A stretch of DNA of 64,000 nucleotides from Daedaleopsis sinensis (taxonomy: Eukaryota; Basidiomycota; Agaricomycetes; Polyporales; Polyporaceae): NCBI GenBank assembly GCA_033807695.1, contig CM066300.1:4774001-4838000 (forward strand), read 5' to 3'. Within the stretch, counting starts at the first letter, position 1. Every line of letters starts with the position of its first letter. The position numbers were made by a program, and so were the translations under genes. The notes under the pieces are model-generated. The model saw only the letters and a list, made by a program, of their open reading frames with translations, did not search any database and was not told the DNA's origin. Positions 55,827 to 64,000 of this stretch are shown in pieces.

Positions 55827-58021
55827 ATGGCGACGGCGACAAACCGCGTTCTACGCGTAGCTCTCCGCGGAGACAGCATCCTCACCCATCCTCGATTCAA
55901 CAAGGGCACTGGGTTCACCCACTCCGAACGAAGAGCTTTTGGATTGGCTGGACGACTCCCATATCGCATCAACACCCTGGAAGAGCAATGCAAACGCGCA
56001 TATGACCAGCTCTGCGCCCGCGAGGAGCCTCTGCGCAAGAACACGTTTCTGCAAAGTTTGAAGGACCAGAACTGGGTGCTCTACTATGGGCTCGTCAGCA
56101 GGCATCTGAGGGAGCTCATACCGATCATCTATACGCCGACTCAGGTGAGTGTCGCGTGAGCTCTGCAAATGCGCGATTCTGAGGGTACTGTAGGGGGATG
56201 CTATTGCGAACTATTCGCATCTCTTCCGTCGGAGCGAGGGCATGTATCTCACATTCCCCGAACAAGACACCATGGAGGAAGACTTTCTCGAGCAGACAAA
56301 AGGCCACGACGTCCAGCTCTTCGTTGTTTCCGACTCGGAAGCCATTCTCGGCATTGGCGACCAGGGAGTCGGGGTATGTGTTCTCAACTCAGTTATAGGT
56401 GCTCTGCGAACTCACTCGTTTGCACCAAGGGAATCGGCATAACTACTGCGAAATCAGCGATATACACGTGCGCCGCGCAATAAGCCTTGAGATGCTCGTG
56501 TGCACTGACGCTTGCTTCAGGCTACTAGGAGGCATTGATCCCTCCAAAACCCTTAGTGTCGTTCTAGATGTGGGCACAGACAACCGAGACCTCCTCAACG
56601 ACAATCTCTATGTCGTACGTGGTCTTTAAGGTAACCTATACATTGCCGCTGATTCGCTGATAGGGCTGGGCAAACCGACGGATACGAGGGAAAGCCTACG
56701 ATCGTTTCGTAGACAAGTGCGTATCACGCACCTAGCAGCGTATCCCCCCGAGTTGACCTGGCACGCCCAGATTCGTTCAGCTCGTCCGGAAACACCACCC
56801 GCACGCCCTTCTGCACTTCGAAGACTTCGGTGTCAGCAACGCACAGCGTCTGCTCGACATGTATCGCAACACACACGCGGTGTTCAACGACGACGTGCAA
56901 GGCACCGGCGCAGTGACCCTCGCCGCCCTCATGTCCGCGGTGGGCGTGACAAAGTCCACGCTCTCCGACCAGCGCGTCGTCGTCTACGGCGCAGGCACGG
57001 CCGGGCTCGGGATCACCAAGCAACTGCGCGACGGCCTGACGACGATCGACAAGCTCTCGCGCGAGGACGCGAACAAGCGCTTCTTCCTGCTCGACCGCTA
57101 CGGGCTCGTCAAGGAGTCGCTCGGGCCGGCGAAGACGCGCGAGGGGCTGCGCGAGTTCGTGCGCCCGGACGCGGAGTGGGCGGGCGTGCCCGCGAACGAC
57201 CGCGGCGAGATCGAGCTGCTCGAGGTCGTGAAGAAGGTGCGGCCGACGGTGCTCATCGGGTGCTCGACGCACGCGGGCGCGTTCAGCGAGGAGGTCGTGC
57301 GCGAGATGGCCAACGGCACGGAGCGCCCGATCATCTTCCCGCTCTCGAACCCGACGCGCCTCGTCGAGGTCAACCCGAAGGACGCGAACGACTGGACGAA
57401 CGGCAAGGCGCTCATGGCGACGGGCAGTCCGTTCCCGCCCTGTGCGATGCCGAACGGGAAGATGTACGACGTGGCGGAGTGCAACAGTGAGTCTCTCTCT
57501 CTCTCTCTCCCACACCCCAAGGCCTTTCTTGTATCACGGTAGATCACGGTGGGCCTTCGTGGTGCCCCGTATGACAGTTCGCATCTCCTCCCCTTCCATC
57601 GCGTTCCCAGGCACCCACCACCCCCCACCCCCACCTTCTCCCCCGGATCTTGTCAGGGCTGCAGCGCTGACCGGCTCCGCTCCTCTCTTCTCCAGATGCG
57701 CTCATCTACCCAGGACTCGGGTACGGCGCGATGATCACGCAGGCCCGCAAGCTCTCGGACACAATGATCATCGCAGGCGCGCGCCGGCTCGCCGCGCTCT
57801 CCCCAGCGCTGCGCGACCCGGACAGCGCGCTCCTGCCGGATTTCGAGCACGCGCGCGAGGTGAACACCGAGGTCGCGGTCGCGGTCGCCGAGCAGGCGAT
57901 CGCGGAGGGCAGCGCGGGCGTCGATTGGGACCGCGAGGAGGTGCGGGATAGGATCGCGGAGCGCCAGTGGCTCCCTGAGTACCCCGACTATGTCTACGAT
58001 CCGGTCCATGGCGAGACTTAG
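55827..58021 (+). CDS. malic enzyme (NAD(P)-dependent, decarboxylating)
   Basis: Converts malate to pyruvate and CO2 while reducing NAD(P), supplying NADPH for lipid synthesis or anaplerotic flux. Seven exons (55827-56144, 56194-56373, 56430-56467, 56521-56614, 56664-56716, 56771-57486, 57696-58021) give 574 residues, the usual eukaryotic length. Hallmarks are FTHSERRAFGLAGRLPY, GDQGVGGIGI formed across an intron, the metal-binding FEDFG and signature FNDDVQGTGAVTLAAL, the Rossmann GAGTAGLGI and a C-terminal ALIYPGLGYGA. No clear mitochondrial presequence is seen, so a cytosolic form is likely; coenzyme preference cannot be read safely. The last intron is 209 nt, long for this locus, and starts with a CT-dinucleotide run. 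Confidence 0.95.
57487..57511 (+). repeat. CT microsatellite in malic enzyme intron
   Basis: The donor GTGAGT runs directly into about eight CT units, then CCC-rich sequence. It lies entirely in the intron. Confidence 0.7.
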
Positions 58022-58368
58022 CTTGATCAGAGGATTCGTATATTTTGGTTCATCCTAGATGCCTTGTCGTAGAACTAGATGCACATTGAACTGTCGTAGA
58101 CTTGTAGCATAATTGTTGCGCTTTGTCGGTTTGTTTCCTCATCTGGGCCACGAGTTTGAGCGGCGAAGCTGTCCTCCTAATCGCTCCTCTTTTTTAAAAC
58201 TTCGAAGCACTCACCTTTCAAACGTTCAACGTTCAAGTTGATGCTTGATGGGTGGTCTGGATGGTTGGGGAAAGCGAGTATGATACACTGCGCACGAACG
58301 CCAGTACAAGGAGAATACAGTAAGAGAGCAATTGACCAGCATCCGGCGACAATCCGAACACGTCCATA

Positions 58369-59457
58369 TCACTTCCTTGCGAAGGTGATCTACGATCGAA
58401 AACGTATGAGTGAACAGGCTGAAGAGGGAACAGGTTGAGACATGCCTTGATCTTGTTCTCTCCGTCGAGCTTGTAATTGTGCAGAGCGTCCTTCGCCACC
58501 GTGGCACTCGCCTCGTCCAGAAACTCGACGAACGCGATGTCCTTCTTTGTCGGGATGAGACGGACTTCGTGCAGATTGGGGTATCTGCCACAGTCGCAGC
58601 ACTTCAATCATCGCACACGGGTCACGGTAGGAATGAATACGCACTGCGAGAAGAGAGACATGAGCTGGTCCTTTGTGACCGTCTCCGGCAGGTTTTGCAG
58701 GAAGAGAATTTTGTTCGGCGGGAGGTACTCGTCGGGCATCTGCACGTTTGGCCGCTTCGCAGCCGGAGCTGCACTGGCACCATCCACTATCGAGAGCCAT
58801 CAGCGACAGCACTCTGCAGGGAGATGAGGGGGACACACTCTCCGCCGCGAGACGCTTCTGCCGGTATTTCCGCTTGATGGGGTTCGTGTACCGCGTCGCC
58901 TCTGTGTCTCAATCGGTGAGTACACAAGCATCGCCGGAAGGAGCACTACGCACTCTTGTGCTCCAGCCTCTTCTCCTTGTGCTCGTCGTAGCTCCCCTCG
59001 TCAAGCTTCTTCACGACGGCGTCCGACCGTGTCCTCGCAAACGAGATTTGCTACCGCCGCAGACAAGCCTGAGCTCTCCAGCCCCGGCACGAGGCGGGTT
59101 TGTACGTACCATGGGTTTTGTGTACAGCGGGAAGCCCCTGACCTCCTTCAACGCCTTCTTCGCGATCTCGGGCGACTCGAACGATACGAACGCCTGGCCG
59201 CGCATGCGCAGGTTGGAGTGCGCGACGACGTCGAGCACATCCCCGTACGACTTGAAGAGCCCGCGGAGGGAGGCCTTCAGCACCGGGATCTTGATCTTCT
59301 CGTTCAGGTTTTGGATGTAGAGGGTTTCTGTCGCGACCTCTTCGGGGGCTGCTGGGACGGCGGCGGGGACACCAGAAACGGGCGCAGGGGCGACGATGGT
59401 GGTCGCGACGCCTTGCATGGCGTCGAGAGCGAGTGGGGGCGCAGCGAGTTCAGCCAT
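58369..59457 (-). CDS. U1A/U2B''-type snRNP protein
   Basis: Spliceosomal RNA-binding protein of 269 residues with two RRMs, homologous to U1-A, U2-B'' and insect SNF. Six exons: 59110-59457, 58954-59050, 58839-58901, 58645-58786, 58446-58584, 58369-58389. RRM1 (about 47-130) has RNP2 LYIQNL and RNP1 RGQAFVSF; the linker is basic (KRKYRQKRLAAE); RRM2 (about 195-268) has RNP2 ILFLQNL and RNP1 KDIAFVEF. The protein ends ITFARK, the standard family C-terminus, encoded by a 21-nt last exon. That last intron begins with GC (AAG|GCATGT); reading through instead adds an unrelated tail. Convergent with malic enzyme, whose stop lies 347 bp away. Confidence 0.93.
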
Positions 59458-59881
59458 TTTGGATGAAAGGAAGAGAACAAGAAGTACTAGCTAGTCGTAT
59501 GGCGGTTACTCTCAGTAGTATGTGGTATACCTGCAGGGCGCTTGTGATGCGGCGCTTACTGGATCGCCGCTTATGGCATCCTAGAGATACCAGCTCATCC
59601 TACATAACTTTTGCTCACACTCGGACGCTGCAGCAATGCTGACTATATAGCTTCAAGACAAGACGGAGTATACGATAGTCGTGTATTAAGTGTACATCCC
59701 TGAGATACCAGGTAAACGCAGTTAACTATCTAGGGACGTCGCAATATCATCGTACAGCATGGTAGGCATCATAGCGGTTGTGACCGGTGGCACGATAGTC
59801 CCGCACAAGACGTTCAGGTTCGGGATGTATCGGCTGCGTTTCATATGCAGGTGGTGGGGACTCTAGAGAGCCTCATCACCC
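59458..59881. other. intergenic, nothing recognised
   Basis: About 420 bases holding the U1A-type promoter and the 3' flank of the DUF6533-type gene. No gene seen. Confidence 0.45.
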
Positions 59882-61659
59882 TCAGTCGGCATCGTCACTC
59901 CGCTCGTGCACGTAACGAGACGACTCACGGTGCGCTTTCTTCTTCGGCAGCCGCGGCGGTGCCTTGTAGTCGCGCGTGCCAGGGTACACAGAATGCTCTA
60001 GCACTCCTACGCGTGTGGTGTGCACGACGGGGGTCCGTGGGCGCTTGGACGTGGGCGACTCGTCGCCGATACTCCTCAGCTCAAAGTCTTCGTCCTCGAA
60101 GGCCTCTACTTCGACGATCAGCTCGCCATCCCGGAGGCCGGGCTTCCAGTTGACGCGGCCGAGCTCGGTATTGTTCAGCAGCCAGTCAGGTGCGACGGAC
60201 AGCCGGGCGGCCAGCGATCGGATGCTGAGCATAAGTCGGGAGACCGAGACGGCGAGGAGGCAGAGAAGGTGACTGCGAGAGGGTCAGCGTGGATTACTCA
60301 ATTATGGGTTGTAAAAACGGTATTCACTTGGACCATATCGCAGCGATCGTGACCTGTGTCCACGCACGTAAGCATCAGAGAGGGGTACAGTGTCGCACGA
60401 CAGGGGACTCACTAGAGGACTTGAACCCAGCGCACCGACAGCAGAGAACATAGCGGCACCTACGACTCATCAGCTGCTTTATTAGTAGTTCCGATCAATG
60501 AGCACATACCGAAGACCACAAAGTAGAACACCCCACCGCTGCTGACGATGAGTACGAGATTGCTGGGATGCGTGAAATTACTCACTCGCGGACCAACCGG
60601 GTCGTGAGCTGCGAGTTCTTGCCAGCCCTGCGCATCCTCACCGCGGGGATGGTCGTCGCAAGGAAGAGGATGGTGTGGATGATGAGGTTCGGGAGGAAGA
60701 TCTTCCACACCTGCTTCGATGGCGGGGCGTTGCATCCGAGGAATACAATGCCGACGTTGGGGATGGGAGACGAGTCCATATCGTGCCACACAAGCCCTAG
60801 GACGACCAAAGTGCTCGTCGTACAGGCCGCGAAGCATCCCACGATGAAGAACCGCATGAATGGACTCTTTGAGTAGACATAGCAAATGCGAAGGACGATG
60901 ATGGCTAATGTTGCGTCAGCGATTCAGACAGAGTGGCAGAGTAGCGAAAGCGCGTACCCTGCACCACTGCTACCGCAATGATCGTGAGGATGAAGGTAGA
61001 ATGGATCAGCTTGGTGCATCTAAAGGTGGAAGGTGAGAGCACGATCGGTGACTACTTGCGTTGAAGACATACGTCTACGCGATAGGATTAGATGAGACGA
61101 CAGCCGCATAGTAAGATTAGTAGAAACTCACTTCTGGTGAGAGGTCACGTCCAAAGAAACCTGGTTTTCCATACAAGGAATCAATAAGGATGAATGGTGA
61201 CAACTACATCCACTATCACGCACCGAGAAAATAAAATCTAGACTCATGTCCTACACTTGAGCATAAACCACTTAGCAGACGTAGAGGGACGACGTACATC
61301 GAAACAAGTGGCGGGAAGTATCGATTCTTCAGTTACAGAGTCGTAAGCTGGCGATCATATTCACCGCAGATAATAGCACTCACCAGAAGGAATAGGACGC
61401 GCGACAGATTCCACTCGCCAGACCAGAAGAACCGTACCTATACACATGAAACGGTGGCGATGAGCACCCCGCAGTGTGCGGACGGACGGACGGAGAGACG
61501 CACCTCATCATCGAACGTCAACATCATATCGTACACCAACAGACAGAACGCAGAAATCGTCAGGTACCGAGCCCTCTCGACTCCCGCTAGGGACTCGAAG
61601 AGCTCGTTGATCTCATGTTGCTGTTCCGGCGTGAAGCTGAGGGCGGGTGTCGTATCCAT
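59882..61659 (-). CDS. DUF6533-type multi-pass membrane protein
   Basis: A basidiomycete-expanded membrane protein family. Exon 1 (61504-61659) starts MDTTPALSFTPEQQ and carries the N-terminal hallmark ARYLTISAFCLLVYDMMLTFDDE, continued in exon 2 (61384-61437) by VRFFWSGEWNLSRVLFLL and exon 3 (61298-61326). Middle exons between about 61200 and 60270 encode several hydrophobic helices, including KLIHSTFILTIIAVAVVQ and a large exon with MRFFIVGCFAACTTST to TTRLVRE. The last exon (59882-60272) contains a final helix LLCLLAVSVSRLMLSIR and a charged ~95-residue cytosolic tail. Boundaries of the small middle exons (61050-61260) are uncertain. Function is unknown; the family resembles a seven-helix receptor in layout. 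Confidence 0.75.
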
Positions 61660-62569
61660 TAAACCATACGTGTTCCGGCGGGCCTCGGGGGGTGGCAGGC
61701 GGCGGTGTCGAGGGGGAGCCCGCGGACGGAGGGGCCTCAGGCGCAGCGGAAGATAAGGGGACCAGGAAGAATGTCCGGAGCACGAACGCAGAGGGTGCAT
61801 TGAGACGCAGCGGGCTTGTATACATACCTGGGTCCTGCCCCGATACGTCTGGCCAGTGCATTCTGCCTCCGATCAACATCAAGCCTGCAGTGATGGATGC
61901 GCGGGCCCGGCGGGCTGGGACTCGGAGGAGCTCTGAGGAGCTGCACTTGCCGCCAGTTGCCGCCCCTCGGCGTCCAACCCAGTCTGAGATCTGTGCATCA
62001 GATTCTGCTGGACGCCTCTGGACGCCCGGGAATATAAGACAGGATGCCGAGATTGCGCAACACCAGGCAGCGGCGCGGAACTGGAACTGCGACACCAGCC
62101 TAAACTGTAGCAAGTTCGATATCAATATAGCTGCAACATCTCGCGAGTCTGCGACAAGTCAACAGGCCGCGAGACATGGGTATGTTTAGAGAGCTGTTTA
62201 GAGGCGATGCGTTCAGGCACGCGTTCGCATTCTTAACAGCATAGACCGAAGCACATTTGAACCGCATTGATGCCCTTCAGATATCACGAAGTCATCTGTA
62301 AGGTTCAAACGTATACAAGCTTCGTCACAGCCTACAGCTCAGCGGGGCCCGTAGGAGGCGACGCTGGCGATATACGGCGGTCTGCAGACCGTTGCGATGT
62401 CGCGTCGGGGCGCACGCGAGAAGGTATTTAGAGCCAAGGTACCCGACCCCAGGCGCCACATACTTATTCTGAGGACGGTTTCAGCCACAAAGCGAGCGCT
62501 TACCCCATTCAGGCATGGGCGGGAAACATCAGAAGCTAGTGCATTCCGTGCGAGTGATGTGATCGACTA
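61660..62569. other. intergenic, nothing recognised
   Basis: About 900 bases with the DUF6533-type gene promoter (left) and the 3' flank of the deacetylase gene (right). Open frames up to 180 codons show no domain. Confidence 0.4.
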
Positions 62570-64000
62570 TCACTTGCGCTCTGCGGGCGCCGCGGTGGAA
62601 GAGGCCCGCACCTCCGACTCAAATCCGCGCAAGACACCGCGGACATTTTCTCCCAGAGTCTCCAGGTGATAGCCTCTGCGTACACACGGGTGCCAAATTA
62701 GCAAGTGTCCAACAGCCTATGAGCCCACGCACCCCTCCATGACGAACAGTGTCGGTTTCCCCAGCGACGCGACGAGTCTGCCGATCCGAGGGTAGCAACT
62801 CGCGGTCAACAGAAAGTCGCAAATCGGGTCGTCGGCATATGTATCCACGCCAAGGCTAGGTCCGCGGCGCGCCCTTGTGAGCTCATCGCTTAGCCACCTT
62901 ACGCAACCGACGCTTACCTGACGAGGACGTAGTCTATACCGGTGTGGCCACGGATGACATCAACGACGTTCTGCAGCGTTGCGCAGTAGACGTCGTCCGT
63001 CGTCGTCCCTGTAGGCAGCGGGAAATTGTGGTTGTATCCAATACCAGGGCCTGACCCACGTTCCTCTGCAGCGCCGGTGAAATCTGAAAGATCATAGCAT
63101 GAGCGCATCCACTAAAACGACGGAAGTTTTAAATGAGCCACACAGAACGCTCACAAGGGTAGTCGCCCTGAGCGTGCAACGATACGTACACCACCTGCGG
63201 ATCGGAATAAAATATTTGTTGCGCTGGGAACCAATCAATATGCAAAGGCCAGTGATATGCAGGGCCGATGAAGAGAGCTCACTTCCATTCCCGTGATGAT
63301 AGTCTACATCTAGGATCGCGACACGGTGGCCGCCGCCGTGCTCGAGGAGGTATTTGGCTGCAATTGCGACGTTGTTCAAGAAACAGTAGCCTCCGCTAAG
63401 CGAGTCCTGTGCATGGTGACCTGGGGGGCGGCTTCGGGAATTATTGAGTATCCATCGTTGTAGATCCAAGCTCGGAAACCTCACGCCAACGCGAAGACCC
63501 CACAGACCTGCGAAAGATCACTGTCTGCCAACGCCCGCGCGGCAGATAACGTCACCTTGACGGATGCGATGGCAGCTCGGTACGTGTCTATGCAATTGGC
63601 AGTCATGGGTTCTCATGATGCATCTGGTGGATAAATGCCATTCAGATGCTCACCTGACGTGATGGGGCAGCTCATGTCGAAGCAGTAGTTACCTGCAGAT
63701 TCGACAACGTCAGGACTTAGAGCATACTCAGTACACGGATCGATACATCGATAACTTTCCTGGCTTCGCTAGAGGAGACAAGTTCTTGACATCTTGATTC
63801 GTAGTGAGACTTTGCAGACGATGGTGCCGAAAAGTCTCAGGGAACACCGCGGTCTAGAGTCGATTCGAGTCAATGTACGTTCGCAGTAACGAAACATCTA
63901 CCTCCCATACCTTATCACCGCCGATAGCCGTCCATTCATCATAAATAGTCTCCAGATAGTCAAGATAATCTTCTGAATGAACACTCAGGATGTATGTCCT
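62570..64000 (-). CDS. acetylpolyamine amidohydrolase / HDAC-fold deacetylase, 5' partial
   Basis: Zinc-dependent deacetylase of the arginase/HDAC fold; the start lies beyond the right edge. In order: VHSEDYLDYLETIYDEW (edge to 63911), FPETFRHHRL, a segment around NYCFDMSCPITSDTYRAAIASVK, then ARPPGHHAQDSLSGGYCFLNN and ILDVDYHHGNGTQQIFY with the zinc-binding Asp and His. VVYVSLHAQGDYPYFTG, GIGYNHNFPLP and SLGVDTYADDP (second metal Asp) follow, ending KPTLFVMEGGY and a short tail to SSTAAPAERK. This order matches acetylpolyamine amidohydrolases more than class I HDACs, so acetylpolyamines or small acetylated substrates are likely. The junction near 63693-63760 has no GT donor in phase (see findings). 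Confidence 0.83.

Noticed and set aside
56717..57515. overlapping ~260-codon frames on both strands of malic enzyme exon 6
   Set aside because: Frame shadows; only the 56771-57486 frame carries FNDDVQGTG and GAGTAGLGI.
1..64000. CRISPR arrays, rRNA, bacterial operators
   Set aside because: No spaced identical repeats or rRNA-like sequence; gene structure is clearly eukaryotic.

Overview
This is a 64 kb piece of a filamentous fungal nuclear genome, almost certainly a mushroom-forming basidiomycete (Agaricomycetes). Protein genes are cut by many short introns (mostly 45-70 nt, GT-AG with CTGAC/CTAAC-like branch sites). The genes include class IV-type chitin synthase, DUF6533-type membrane proteins, Thr-rich secreted surface proteins, a Raptor/Kog1 orthologue and a dynactin p150 orthologue. 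I saw no prokaryotic operons, rRNA, convincing tRNA or CRISPR array. All exon models below were built by hand from reading frame, splice-site phase and family conservation.

Layout. 1.0-3.9 kb: thioredoxin and a Ran1/Sks1-like kinase. 4.9-8.4 kb: secreted GH2 beta-mannosidase (12 exons). 8.7-9.9 kb (-): enoyl-CoA hydratase/dienoyl-CoA isomerase with a peroxisomal SKL tail. 11.0-15.6 kb (-): chitin synthase. 18.0-20.2 kb: two divergent Thr-rich secreted proteins, one with 16 hexapeptide repeats and Kex2 sites. 21.4-22.4 kb (-): a degenerate kinase-like protein. 23.4-25.9 kb: tandem dienelactone hydrolases, the second broken by a nonsense codon and a frameshift. 26.2-30.2 kb (-): tandem paralogous 7-TM proteins. 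32.4-37.7 kb (-): Raptor/Kog1 (TORC1), head to head with dynactin p150Glued (38.1-42.7 kb). 43.1-43.7 kb (-): small acidic protein. 44.2-50.6 kb (-): full-size ABCA-type transporter whose second intron carries a 401-bp TIR-bounded insert. 51.6-54.2 kb (-): a single-exon multidomain RNA-repair protein. 54.8-55.6 kb (-): membrane-anchored LysM protein, head to head with malic enzyme (55.8-58.0 kb). 58.4-59.5 kb (-): U1A/U2B''-type snRNP protein. 59.9-61.7 kb (-): DUF6533-type membrane protein. 62.6 kb to the right edge (-): acetylpolyamine amidohydrolase/HDAC-fold protein, 5' partial.

How they fit together. Most genes are independent housekeeping or saprotroph functions: cell-wall synthesis, mannan and lactone catabolism, beta-oxidation, TORC1 signalling, microtubule motor adaptor, splicing and redox. 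The standout is the protein at 51564-54212. It fuses a 2H phosphoesterase-like module, a Cys-based phosphatase, a P-loop polynucleotide kinase-like module and a nucleotidyltransferase RNA ligase in one 882-residue chain, which looks like a self-contained RNA end-healing and sealing enzyme. It is my candidate for the exciting system here.
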